Shown one piece after another: positions 41,617 to 51,100 of a stretch of DNA of 54,670 nt. The notes below the pieces were generated by a model. The model ran no database searches. It worked only from the letters and a program-made list of their open reading frames with translations, and had not been told where the DNA came from. This DNA comes from Haemophilus paracuniculus (GTDB lineage: Bacteria > Pseudomonadota > Gammaproteobacteria > Enterobacterales > Pasteurellaceae), in the NCBI RefSeq assembly GCF_002015115.1, contig NZ_MUYA01000018.1, forward strand, positions 33,987 to 88,656, in the 5' to 3' direction. The translations under genes were made by a program, and so were the position numbers. How positions within the stretch are numbered: position 1 is the first letter of the stretch; each line of letters opens with the position of its first letter.

Positions 41617-42798
41617 ATGAGTGCATTAGTTAATTTATTTTACATCTATGATCCTTGGCTATTCCATTTTTTAAGAATGGCATTTGTAATGGGGATCTTT
41701 GCAAGCGGTCTGTTTTTATATAAATGGTATAAAAAAGAGCCATTAAATATCGTTATTCCCTTAGATAGCGTAGCGGTTATTTTAGGTTTAATTGGGCTTT
41801 CGGCGATTTCATTATTGATTAACGGCACAAAAGATTTTTCTGTTGTGTTGATGTATATTAAATCGTTAATTTTATTTGGTTTTGGCGTGCTGATCTATTC
41901 ACTTTTTTATGCACAAAATAATCAACAAAAATTGGTTAAAGATCTGCAAATTGGGATTAGTATTCAATCTTTGGTTGGCTTTTTAGCCCTTGCAGGTATT
42001 CCCTTTATGGTTGATCTTGCCCTTTCAACCAATGCTAATTTACCTCGCTTTTTTGGTTCAGAACAGGAATATCGCTTATATAATATTACTTCATCGGCAT
42101 TTTTTCAGTTAAGTGCTTTTTATTTATTATTACTGCATTTTATTTTAGCCTATAACGAAAAACATAATAATATCAGTAGTCTATTTCTGTTTTTAATTCT
42201 ATTTATTGGGGCGGTATCGGGCAGAACCTTTTTTATGTTATCCCTTGTCAGTATCGCTCTCTATTTTAAATGGCGATATATTCCTGCACTGGTAGCTTTT
42301 GTGGCGGTGGTGTTAATTTTAGCGATTTATTTCCCTGAAAATCATTATGTGGCACACGCCCTTGAACCTGTGATTAACCTAATTTCAGGGGCTGGGCAGG
42401 TGAGTTCCTCAACGGATACCCTCGTGAAAAAACATCTATTTATGCCTGAATTAAAACAACTGTTAATCGGGGACGGTTATTATTATACGGAAACCAAAAG
42501 TTATTATGGTGGCTCTGATTCAGGCTTTATTCGCCAAGCTCTTTATGGTGGTGTCGGTTATATTTTAACTTGCTTTTTATTTATGTTTTATTTTGTACGA
42601 AAAGTGGCGATAAATTGGTTTAACTATAGTTGGAAATTTATTCTTTCCACCTTATTTATTTTCAGCGTACTAAATGTAAAAGCAGACACTTATGCATTCC
42701 CTGGAATTATGCTTGTGTTGTTAATGTTCTTATCATTATTTGGCACAAGCGGTTGGAATTTAGAAATTTTTAGCCAAAAGCGAGAGAAAAATGTTTAG
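41617..42798 (+). CDS. Polymerase/ligase-like membrane protein of the LOS locus
   Basis: A 393-residue protein with about ten hydrophobic segments, strongly AT-biased codons and a large periplasmic-type loop around 260-320. That loop contains LLIGDGYYYTETKSYYGGSDSGFIRQALYGGVGYIL, resembling the G-x-G...DSGF...GG pattern of O-antigen polymerases (Wzy) and ligases. It starts 1 base after the GT25 stop and overlaps the next gene by 8 bases. In the locus it could polymerise or transfer the oligosaccharide flipped by LsgA. Sequence is too divergent to name the step. Confidence 0.7.
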   Translation: MSALVNLFYIYDPWLFHFLRMAFVMGIFASGLFLYKWYKKEPLNIVIPLDSVAVILGLIGLSAISLLINGTKDFSVVLMYIKSLILFGFGVLIYSLFYAQNNQQKLVKDLQIGISIQSLVGFLALAGIPFMVDLALSTNANLPRFFGSEQEYRLYNITSSAFFQLSAFYLLLLHFILAYNEKHNNISSLFLFLILFIGAVSGRTFFMLSLVSIALYFKWRYIPALVAFVAVVLILAIYFPENHYVAHALEPVINLISGAGQVSSSTDTLVKKHLFMPELKQLLIGDGYYYTETKSYYGGSDSGFIRQALYGGVGYILTCFLFMFYFVRKVAINWFNYSWKFILSTLFIFSVLNVKADTYAFPGIMLVLLMFLSLFGTSGWNLEIFSQKREKNV

Positions 42799-43675
42799 TA
42801 TTATTGTGCCGTCTTATAATCGAAATCAGCAAGTTAAGGCATTATTAGAAAATCTAACCTTGCAAACCTTGACGGATTTTGAAGTGATTATCGTTGATGA
42901 TTGTTCGCCAAATAAAATAACGGTTGAACAGCAATATCCGTTTAAGGTTACCTTAATTCGTAATGAACAAAATAAAGGGGCGGCGGGTAGCCGAAATATC
43001 GGTGCAAATAATGCTCAAAATGAATGGCTATTATTTCTTGATGATGATGATCAATTTGCCCCCGAAAAATGTGCTTTATTGGCAAAAGCCATTAACGAAA
43101 ATCCAACGATCAATTTTATTTACCACCCTGCGGAATGTGTAATGGTAAATGAAGGTTTTAGTTATCAAACTAAACCTTTTGCCGATCCTGCTCAAATTAG
43201 TATTGAAAGCATTTTATTAGCGAATAAAATTGGTGGAATGCCGATGATTGCGGTGAAAAAATCGTTATTTGAAAAAGTAGGGGGCTTGGCGACGGAATTA
43301 TTAGCGTTGGAAGATTATGATTTTCTGCTTAAATTGATTCAAGAACCGAGTTTTAAACCCTTTTATTTACCGCAAGCATTAACCCGTTGCACCTTTGAAA
43401 CAAAAACGGCGAGTGTATCCAAAAATATAAAAAACACTGAACAAGGTATCGCTTATATTGAGCAAACCTATGTAAAAACGGAAATCCAACGTAATCATTT
43501 TAAACTTAATCAACTTTATATGTTGGCGTATCCTTATATGATGAATTATTCCCGACAAGCGGGTAGTTATTATTTTAAAATGTTTCAACAAAGCAAAAGT
43601 TTGAAACATCTGTTAATGGCGGTAATTACCTTTATTTCGCCGAAACTTGCAATCAATATGAAAAGGTTTATCTAA
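42791..43675 (+). CDS. lsgE: Glycosyltransferase family 2 (LsgE-like)
   Basis: A GT-A fold transferase acting at the cytoplasmic face of the inner membrane. The 294 residues start FSIIVPSYNRNQQVKALLENL, then VIIVDDCSPN, LIRNEQNKGAAGSRNIGA and LLFLDDDDQFAPEKC with the DxD metal site, and ALEDYDFLLKL with the likely catalytic Glu-Asp. The C-terminal part is helical, ending FISPKLAINMKRFI. It closely resembles the LsgE transferase of the H. influenzae lsg locus and precedes an LsgF-like gene as there. It overlaps both neighbours. Sugar specificity is unknown. Confidence 0.88.
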   Translation: MFSIIVPSYNRNQQVKALLENLTLQTLTDFEVIIVDDCSPNKITVEQQYPFKVTLIRNEQNKGAAGSRNIGANNAQNEWLLFLDDDDQFAPEKCALLAKAINENPTINFIYHPAECVMVNEGFSYQTKPFADPAQISIESILLANKIGGMPMIAVKKSLFEKVGGLATELLALEDYDFLLKLIQEPSFKPFYLPQALTRCTFETKTASVSKNIKNTEQGIAYIEQTYVKTEIQRNHFKLNQLYMLAYPYMMNYSRQAGSYYFKMFQQSKSLKHLLMAVITFISPKLAINMKRFI

Positions 43676-44475
43676 TGAAATTCTCGGTGTTGATGTCTTT
43701 ATATATTAAAGAAGATCCTACATTTTTAGCGGAGTGTTTTGAAAGTTTAAAAAATCAAACTTACCCTGCCGATGAAATTGTGGTTTTGTTTGACGGAAAA
43801 GTTACCGAAGCATTAGAAAATGTGGTGGCGAAATATGAACAAATTTTACCGATAAAAGCGGTGAGATTTGCGGAAAATCGAGGGCTAGGCAAAACCTTAA
43901 ATGAGGGGTTAAATTATTGTTCCCACGAATGGGTATTTAGAATGGATACCGATGATATTTGCGTGCCAGAACGTTTTGAAAAGCAAGTCAAATTTATTGA
44001 ACAAAATCCCGATGTGATTATTTTTGGCGGGCAAATTGCGGAATTTAACCGTAATATTCAGGACATTGTTGCCTATCGAAATGTGCCGACTGAACGTGAA
44101 AAAATTGTCGAATTTACCCGCTTGCGTTGCCCATTTAACCATATGACGGTTGCCTATCAAAAAAGTAAAGTGCAAGAGTGTGGTGGTTATCAAGGGCTGC
44201 AAGAAGATTACACCCTTTGGATTAAAATGGTGGCAAACGGCAATAAAGTGGCGAATTTACCCGATGTACTCGTTTACGCAAGGGTCGGCAACGGAATGGT
44301 TGGTCGCCGTCGAGGCTGGAAACAATTTGAATATGAATGGCAACTTTACCGCCTAAAAAATCAATTTAAAATCCACAATCCCATTTTAGGTTTAGGAATT
44401 TTCTTAATGCGAGCCGTGCCGAGAATTTTACCACTTTCAGTTTTAACCATCATATACAAACTACTCAGAAAATAA
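43675..44475 (+). CDS. lsgF: Glycosyltransferase family 2 (LsgF-like)
   Basis: A 266-residue GT2 enzyme: MKFSVLMSLYIKEDPTFLAECFESL, DEIVVLFDG, RFAENRGLGKTLNEGL, WVFRMDTDDICVPERFEKQV with the DTDD metal site, FNHMTVAYQKSKV and LQEDYTLWIKM with the catalytic acidic pair. VARVGNGMVGRRRG-type residues follow. The match to H. influenzae LsgF, reported as an N-acetylhexosaminyl/galactosaminyl transferase, is strong. The start overlaps the lsgE stop by one base. It is the last gene of the cluster; the metK promoter region follows. Confidence 0.88.
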   Translation: MKFSVLMSLYIKEDPTFLAECFESLKNQTYPADEIVVLFDGKVTEALENVVAKYEQILPIKAVRFAENRGLGKTLNEGLNYCSHEWVFRMDTDDICVPERFEKQVKFIEQNPDVIIFGGQIAEFNRNIQDIVAYRNVPTEREKIVEFTRLRCPFNHMTVAYQKSKVQECGGYQGLQEDYTLWIKMVANGNKVANLPDVLVYARVGNGMVGRRRGWKQFEYEWQLYRLKNQFKIHNPILGLGIFLMRAVPRILPLSVLTIIYKLLRK

Positions 44476-44502
44476 TTTAAGTTTTATTTTAAACATCCAT
44501 AG

Positions 44503-44555
44503 TTGCTCTTTCTGCTCAAAATCCGTATTATAGCCGTCTAGACGGATTTACATCC
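44503..44555 (+). promoter_or_regulatory. metK promoter with MetJ operator
   Basis: TTGCTC (44503-44508) and TATTAT (44526-44531) are 17 bases apart. Immediately downstream are tandem met boxes, AGCCGTCT (44532-44539, 7/8 to AGACGTCT) and AGACGGAT (44540-44547, 6/8), forming the palindrome CCGTCTAGACGG. MetJ with S-adenosylmethionine as corepressor controls metK in gamma-proteobacteria, so feedback repression is likely. Confidence 0.65.
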
Positions 44556-44569
44556 AAACCGATTGGGCG

Positions 44570-44620
44570 ACAAGCGGTGCGATTTTGCAAAAATTTTGCA
44601 TTATCTGACCGCTTGTTTTT
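44570..44620. repeat. Inverted pair of canonical uptake sequences in the metK leader
   Basis: ACAAGCGGTGCGATTTTGCA (44570-44589) faces ACCGCTTGT (44608-44616) with TTTT after it. The full-core pair forms a hairpin with a T tail. It lies between the MetJ-controlled promoter and the metK ATG. Confidence 0.75.
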
Positions 44621-44654
44621 GTGGAAAATATCAAATAAATCAATAGGATAAAAA

Positions 44655-45806
44655 ATGGCTATCAATCTTTTTACCTCTGAATCGGTGTCGGAAGGACACC
44701 CAGATAAAATTGCCGATCAGATTTCTGATGCGGTGTTAGACGAAATTTTAAAGCAAGATCCAAAAGCGCGTGTGGCGTGCGAAACCTATGTGAAAACGGG
44801 TATGGCGTTGGTGGGTGGCGAGATTACCACTTCCGCGTGGGTCGATATTGAAAATCTCACTCGTCAAGTGATTGCGGACATCGGCTACAACCACTCTGAT
44901 ATGGGCTTTGACGCTCACTCTTGTGCGGTGTTGAATGCGATTGGTAAACAGTCGCCAGACATCAATCAAGGGGTAGATCGTGCCAACCCATTAGAGCAGG
45001 GGGCAGGCGACCAAGGGATTATGTTCGGCTACGCCACCAATGAAACGGACGTGCTAATGCCAGCCCCGATTACTTACGCTCACCGCTTAATGGAACAGCA
45101 GGCGAAAGTGCGTAAATCGGGCAAGCTCGATTGGTTACGCCCTGATGCGAAAAGCCAGCTCACGTTCATCTATGAAGATAACAAAATCAAGGGGATTGAT
45201 GCGGTGGTGCTTTCCACTCAACACGCAGAACAGGTCGATCAAAAAACCGTGTTCGAGGGCGTAATGGAAGAGATCATCAAGCCGATTTTGCCAAGCGAGT
45301 GGTTGAGCCAAAACACCAAATACTTCATCAACCCAACGGGGCGTTTTGTGATCGGCGGACCTATGGGCGACTGCGGTTTGACGGGGCGTAAAATCATCGT
45401 AGATACCTACGGTGGTGCAGCTCGCCACGGCGGTGGGGCGTTCTCGGGTAAAGATCCGTCCAAAGTGGATCGCTCAGCGGCTTATGCAGCACGTTATGTG
45501 GCGAAAAATATCGTGGCGGCAGGCTTGGCGGATCGTTGTGAAACCCAGCTATCTTATGCGATTGGCGTTGCCGAGCCAACCTCGATTATGGTGGAAACCT
45601 TTGGCACAGGCAAAGTGAGTAACGAAGTATTAGTGCGTTTGGTGCGTGAGCATTTCGATCTTCGCCCTTACGGTTTGATCAAAATGTTAGATTTAATCCG
45701 CCCAATCTACCGTGAAACAGCGGCTTACGGTCACTTCGGTCGCGAGCATTTCCCTTGGGAAAAAACCGATAAAGCCGAAGCGTTGAGAGCCTCAGCAGGT
45801 CTGTAA
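44655..45806 (+). CDS. metK: S-adenosylmethionine synthetase
   Basis: MetK forms S-adenosylmethionine from methionine and ATP, the donor used by RlmKL and, as carboxy-SAM, by CmoB in this window. The 383 residues show [23 protein letters not shown] at the start with the catalytic His and Asp, [16 protein letters not shown] with the loop over the active site, and [25 protein letters not shown] with the triphosphate-binding Lys/Asp residues. Length equals E. coli MetK (384). AGGAT precedes the ATG. Confidence 0.98.
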   Translation: MAINLFTSESVSEGHPDKIADQISDAVLDEILKQDPKARVACETYVKTGMALVGGEITTSAWVDIENLTRQVIADIGYNHSDMGFDAHSCAVLNAIGKQSPDINQGVDRANPLEQGAGDQGIMFGYATNETDVLMPAPITYAHRLMEQQAKVRKSGKLDWLRPDAKSQLTFIYEDNKIKGIDAVVLSTQHAEQVDQKTVFEGVMEEIIKPILPSEWLSQNTKYFINPTGRFVIGGPMGDCGLTGRKIIVDTYGGAARHGGGAFSGKDPSKVDRSAAYAARYVAKNIVAAGLADRCETQLSYAIGVAEPTSIMVETFGTGKVSNEVLVRLVREHFDLRPYGLIKMLDLIRPIYRETAAYGHFGREHFPWEKTDKAEALRASAGL

Positions 45807-45822
45807 TTTTAAACTGATTGAT

Positions 45823-45853
45823 AAAGCCAACCCTCGGTTGGCTTTTGTTTTTT
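45823..45853 (+). terminator. Rho-independent terminator after metK
   Basis: AAAGCCAACC, loop CTC, GGTTGGCTTT, followed by a T-rich tail (TTTTGTTTTTT). Confidence 0.88.
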
Positions 45854-45987
45854 CATTCTTTTTCAAAGTGCCGATTAGATCAAATTTTCGTAAAATCTGC
45901 GTATTTTTTACTAGAACACAAGGCTCGAATATTGTAATCTTCGCACCAGTTTCGATTTATTTTATAAATTTAAAAAAGGTAGAAAAA

Positions 45988-46962
45988 ATGACCAAAAAAA
46001 TCCAAAAAATTGCGGTATTAACCAGCGGCGGCGACGCTCCGGGAATGAATGCCGCTATCCGTGGTGTTGTGCGTGCGGCTCTAACCGAAGGCTTGGAAGT
46101 TTACGGTATCCAAGACGGTTACTACGGCTTATTCCACGATAAAATCGTCAAATTAGAACGCCGTTCGGTGTCTGATGTGATCAACCGTGGCGGTACGTTC
46201 TTAGGCTCGGCACGTTTCCCTGAATTTAGAGATCCTGCGATCCGTGCCAAAGCGGTCGAAAATCTCAAAAAACACGGCATTGACGCCCTTGTGGTGATCG
46301 GTGGGGACGGCTCTTATATGGGGGCGAAGTTGATCACCGAAGAATACGGCTATCCGTGCATTGGCTTGCCGGGTACGATTGATAACGATGTGGCTGGTAC
46401 GGATTACACCATCGGTTTCCAAACCGCCCTTGAAACAGCGTTAGAGGCAATCGACCGCTTGCGTGATACGTCAAGCTCGCACCAACGTATCTCAATCGTA
46501 GAAATTATGGGTCGTCACTGCGGTGATTTAACCCTCAGCGCTGCCCTCGCTGGCGGTTGCGAATTTATCGTGGTGCCAGAACACGAATTTAACCGTGAAG
46601 AACTGATTCAACGTGTGGAAGAAGGAATCAAACGCGGCAAACGCCACGCGATTATTGCGATCACCGAATTGATCACCGATGTCCACGCCCTTGCGAAAGA
46701 GATTGAAGGACGCGTAGGCTTAGAAACCCGTGCAACCGTTCTCGGCCACACCCAACGTGGTGGTGCGCCTTGTGCGTTCGACCGAATCCTCGCTTCCCGT
46801 ATGGGGGTTTATGCGGTGGAATTGTTGCTACAAGGCTACGGCGGTCGCTGCGTAGGGATTCAAAACGAGCAGTTAGTGCATCACGATATCATCGATGCAA
46901 TTACTAATATGCGTCGTCCGTTCAAAGAAGAATTATTCAAGACATCAGAAAAATTATACTAA
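45988..46962 (+). CDS. pfkA: 6-phosphofructokinase
   Basis: PfkA phosphorylates fructose 6-phosphate with ATP, the committed step of glycolysis. From the ATG at 45988 the protein has 324 residues (E. coli 320): [25 protein letters not shown] with the ATP loop, [48 protein letters not shown] with the catalytic Asp, [14 protein letters not shown] and [17 protein letters not shown]. The frame is open upstream to 45838, but those 50 residues are not family-like. Single gene with its own terminator. Confidence 0.97.
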   Translation: MTKKIQKIAVLTSGGDAPGMNAAIRGVVRAALTEGLEVYGIQDGYYGLFHDKIVKLERRSVSDVINRGGTFLGSARFPEFRDPAIRAKAVENLKKHGIDALVVIGGDGSYMGAKLITEEYGYPCIGLPGTIDNDVAGTDYTIGFQTALETALEAIDRLRDTSSSHQRISIVEIMGRHCGDLTLSAALAGGCEFIVVPEHEFNREELIQRVEEGIKRGKRHAIIAITELITDVHALAKEIEGRVGLETRATVLGHTQRGGAPCAFDRILASRMGVYAVELLLQGYGGRCVGIQNEQLVHHDIIDAITNMRRPFKEELFKTSEKLY

Positions 46963-46985
46963 TCTGACCGCTTGCAACCAAAAAG

Positions 46986-47018
46986 AAAGGCAACTCAATG
47001 AGTTGCCTTTTATTTTTT
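46986..47018 (+). terminator. Rho-independent terminator after pfkA
   Basis: AAAGGCAACT, loop CAATG, AGTTGCCTTT, then TATTTTTT. Confidence 0.85.
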
Positions 47019-47072
47019 ATTGTTTGGAAATGCTATAATTTCCCCACTTTTTTCCTTTCAAATAAACTCACG

Positions 47073-47994
47073 ATGAAAAACAGCACGATAGACTGGACAT
47101 TCAACGGCACTTGGCAATACGAGCCTAAATGGTTTGAGAGCCAAGACGGCAAAATGCACTACATTGATGAGGGGTCGCCCACGGGGCGGCCTGTGATTTT
47201 GGTACACGGCAACCCCACTTGGGGATATTTATACCGCCATTTTATCCAACCGCTTACCAAAGCTGGCTACCGTGTGATTGTGCCTGACCATTTGGGCTTT
47301 GGCAGATCAGAAAAGCCCGATCAAACCAATCTCTATGCCGTGCCACGACACGCCGAACGTTTTGAAGCCTTGATTGAATCTTTGAATCTGCAAAATGCGG
47401 TGCTAGTCGCCCACGATTGGGGCGGACCAATCAGCTTATGGTGGGCAGTTCGCCATTCACACAAGGTGGCGGGAATGTTCCTGCTCAATACAGGGGCTTA
47501 CGTTGTCCGCCAAAAGGAAAAAATACCTCTTATCCTACGCCTGTTTCGTACCAAATATATCGGCGAAATGTTGGTAAAAGGGCTGGAGCTGTTCAAAAAA
47601 GGAATGCTATTCAAGGCAGGGATTATCAAACACGAGCGAATGAACGATCAAATCAAGCAGGCTTATTTAGCCCTACATCCAACTTGGGCATCTCGCACAC
47701 CCGTGTTGGCGTTTCCTCGCCAAATTCCGATTGAGCCACAAAATCCGCTGACGGGCTATTTTGAATATTTGGAAAGCCAACTGATCGCCCTTTATCGTAA
47801 CAAACCCGTTGAAATTATGTGGGGAATGCAAGATATTGCGTGGTCGTCAGATGTGTTAAATAAAGAGTGGAAACGCATTTTGCCCGATGCTCAAATTACC
47901 CCCTGTGCAAGATGCAGGGCATTTTATTCAAGAAGATGCCTATGAACAGATTGTTCCTCAGTTATTGGCTTTTCTGCAAGGTTTAGGGCATTAG
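47073..47994 (+). pseudogene. Haloalkane dehalogenase-family alpha/beta hydrolase, frameshifted near the 3' end
   Basis: From the ATG at 47073 the sequence reads as a haloalkane dehalogenase-like hydrolase of about 306 residues: DEGSPTGRPVILVHGNPTWG with the oxyanion HGNPTW, VPDHLGFGRSEKP, and LVAHDWGGPISLWW with an Asp nucleophile. After LPDAQIT the frame breaks at a run of five C (47899-47903). With four C the reading would continue PVQDAGHFIQEDAYEQIVPQ and stop at 47994, restoring the catalytic His in DAGHFIQED. As it stands the frame ends at 47945 with an unrelated tail and no His. It may be a recent mutation, a contingency tract or a sequencing error. Confidence 0.75.
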
Positions 47995-48121
47995 GCATCG
48001 TAGGAAAAGGAAAGGCGAAATTTCTAAAAGATCCTTCCCCTTTGTAAAGGGATATATCCTATTTTCCCTGCATTTTATGCTATATTACCCCCATTTTTGA
48101 TAGCTATTTGTTGTGATTTCG

Positions 48122-51100
48122 ATGACCAAACCCTTGCAAAAAAATCGGGTGAACCGACCGCTTACTGATGAGCAAAAAACCTTACTGGCTGAACTTTCTG
48201 ATTTGACGAACTTTGAATATCGCCGTTTGCGTGGGCGGATTTTGGGGTTGGCGAATGTTAAGCAGGATAAGGCAAAAGCAGAGATCATTTCGCAGATACA
48301 AGCGGATATTTTGTCGGCAAAATCGGTGTTTTCTGCTCGCAAAATGCAGGCGGAAAATTTGCGGATCAGCTATCCCGATCTGCCCGTATCGGCTCGCCGT
48401 GAGGAAATTTTGAAGCTGATCGCCGAGCATCAGGTGGTGGTAATCGCAGGGGAAACGGGGTCGGGCAAAACTACCCAGTTGCCGAAAATGTGTTTGGAAT
48501 TGGGGCGGGGCGTGAAAGGCTTGATCGGGCATACTCAGCCTCGCCGTTTGGCGGCTCGCTCGGTCGCAACACGGATCGCCGAAGAGTTGCAGTCGGAACT
48601 CGGCTCAACGGTCGGCTACAAGGTGCGGTTCAACGATCAAATCAGCGAAAATACCCTCGTCAAATTGATGACGGACGGGATTTTACTCGCCGAAATCCAA
48701 ACCGACCGCTATCTCAATCAATACGACACCTTGATCATTGACGAGGCGCACGAACGCAGCCTCAACAACGATTTTATTTTGGGCTATCTCAAACAAATTC
48801 TCGCCAAACGCCCCGATCTCAAAGTGATCATCACTTCGGCGACCATTGATGTGGAACGCTTTTCCCGCCATTTTGACAACGCCCCGATTATTGAGGTGTC
48901 GGGCAGAACGTTCCCCGTTGAGGTGCGTTATCGCCCGATTGTTGAGGAAGAGGATCAAGACCAACTGCAAGGGATTTTGAATGCGGTGGACGAACTGCAA
49001 GCGGAAGGGCGTGGCGATATTTTGATCTTTATGAACGGCGAGCGGGAAATTCGCGACACTGCCGAGGCGTTGCAGAAACGTGAGCTAAAATTTACCGAAA
49101 TCCTACCGCTTTACGCTCGTCTTTCCGCCGAAGAACAGCAGCGGATTTTCAAGCCAAGTGGGTTGAATCGGGTGATTTTAGCCACCAACGTGGCGGAAAC
49201 CTCGCTCACGATCCCGAATATCAAATATGTGATCGACACGGGAACGGCTCGCATTTCTCGCTACTCTTACCGCACCAAAGTGCAACGCCTGCCGATTGAG
49301 CCGATTTCGCAAGCCTCGGCAAATCAGCGGAAGGGGCGTTGTGGGCGAACCTCTGAGGGGATCTGTATCCGTCTTTATTCGGAAGAAGATTTTAACGCTC
49401 GCCCTGAGTTTACCGATCCCGAAATTTTGCGAACCAACCTCGCTTCGGTGATTTTGCAGATGACCTCGCTCGGCTTGTCGGATATTGAAGCCTTTCCGTT
49501 CGTGGATCGCCCTGATACCAAACAGGTGCAGGACGGGGTGAGATTGTTGGAAGAATTGCAGGCGATCATTCCCACCCCACACAAACACGAGGGGCGTTAT
49601 CGCCTGACCGAAATCGGTCGCCAGCTCGCTCAACTGCCGATTGATCCTCGCTTGGGGCGAATGTTGATCGAGGCGGCGAAAAATGGCAGTTTGCACGAAG
49701 TGATGATGATCGTGTCGGCACTTTCGATTCAAGATCCCCGTGAGCGTCCGCAGGAACGCCAACAGGCGGCGGACGAAAAACATCGCCGTTTTGCCGATAA
49801 GGATTCTGACTTTTTGGCGTTCGTCAATTTGTGGCACTATCTGCAACAACAGCAAAAAGAACTGAGCAAAAACCAGTTCCGCAAATTGTGCCAAAAGGAT
49901 TTTCTCAATTATTTACGCGTGCGTGAGTGGCAGGATATTTATCATCAGCTTCGCCTTGCGGTGCGGGAAATGGGCTTGCGGATCAACACCGCCGAGGCAA
50001 ATTATCCGCAGATTCACACCGCGTTATTGAGCGGTTTGCTGTCGCATATCGGCAGCAAAGAGAGCGAAAAAATGCACTATTTGGGGGCGAGAAATGCTCA
50101 TTTTTATGTATTCCCCAACTCGGAACTGTTCAAAAAACAGCCGAAATGGTTGATCGCCTCGGAACTGGTCGAAACCACCAAATTATGGGCGAGAACGGTG
50201 GCGAAAATCGAACCTGAATGGGTCGAACCGCTAGCTCAACATTTAACCAAACGCAGTTACAGCGAACCGCACTGGGCGAAGTCGAAAGGGGCGGTGATGG
50301 CGTATGAAAAAGTCTCGCTCTACGGCATTCCGATTGTGGCAAATCGCCTTGTGAATTATGGCTCGATTGACCCTGCGGTCAGCCGTGAGATTTTTATCCG
50401 CTCGGCGTTGGTTGAGGGCGAATGGCACAACAATTACAAATTTTTCAAGGAAAACCACCGCTTGATCAAGGAAGTGGAAGATTTGGAACACAAATCTCGC
50501 CGCCGTGATATTTTGGTGGACGAGCAGGTGGTGTTCGACTTTTACGATCAGCGGATCGGCACGGATGTGGTGTCGAGCCGCCATTTTGATAGCTGGTGGA
50601 AAAAGGCAAGCCAAGCCGATCCCGATCTGCTCAATTTTGAGAAATCCTTTTTGATCAACGATAACGCCAACAAAGTGAGCGATCTCGACTTCCCGAATTT
50701 CTGGCATCAAGGGCAGCTAAAACTCAAATTGAGCTATCAATTTGAGGTGGGGCAGGATCACGATGGGGTTACAGTGCATATTCCGTTGCCGTTGCTCAAT
50801 CAGGTTGAGCCAGAGGGCTTTGATTGGCAGATCCCAGGGCTTCGCCACGAGTTGGTGGTCGCGTTGATTAAATCCCTGCCGAAAGCCACTCGCCGTAATT
50901 TCGTGCCAGCCCCGAATTATGCGGATGCCTTTTTAGGGCGAGCCGAGCCGTTCGCCAAACCGCTGTTAGAGAGTTTGAGCTACGAACTTCGCCGAATGAC
51001 GGGGGTAACGGTTGAGCCTGAATTGTGGGATCTGTCGCAACTCGCCCCACACCTCAAAATGACTTTCCGAGTGGTGGACGACAAGGGCAAAAAAATCGCC

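Noticed and set aside
42791..44475. lsgE and lsgF as duplicates of one glycosyltransferase
   Set aside because: Both are GT2 but differ in length and in motifs around the DxD and the C-terminus; each matches a different H. influenzae lsg gene.
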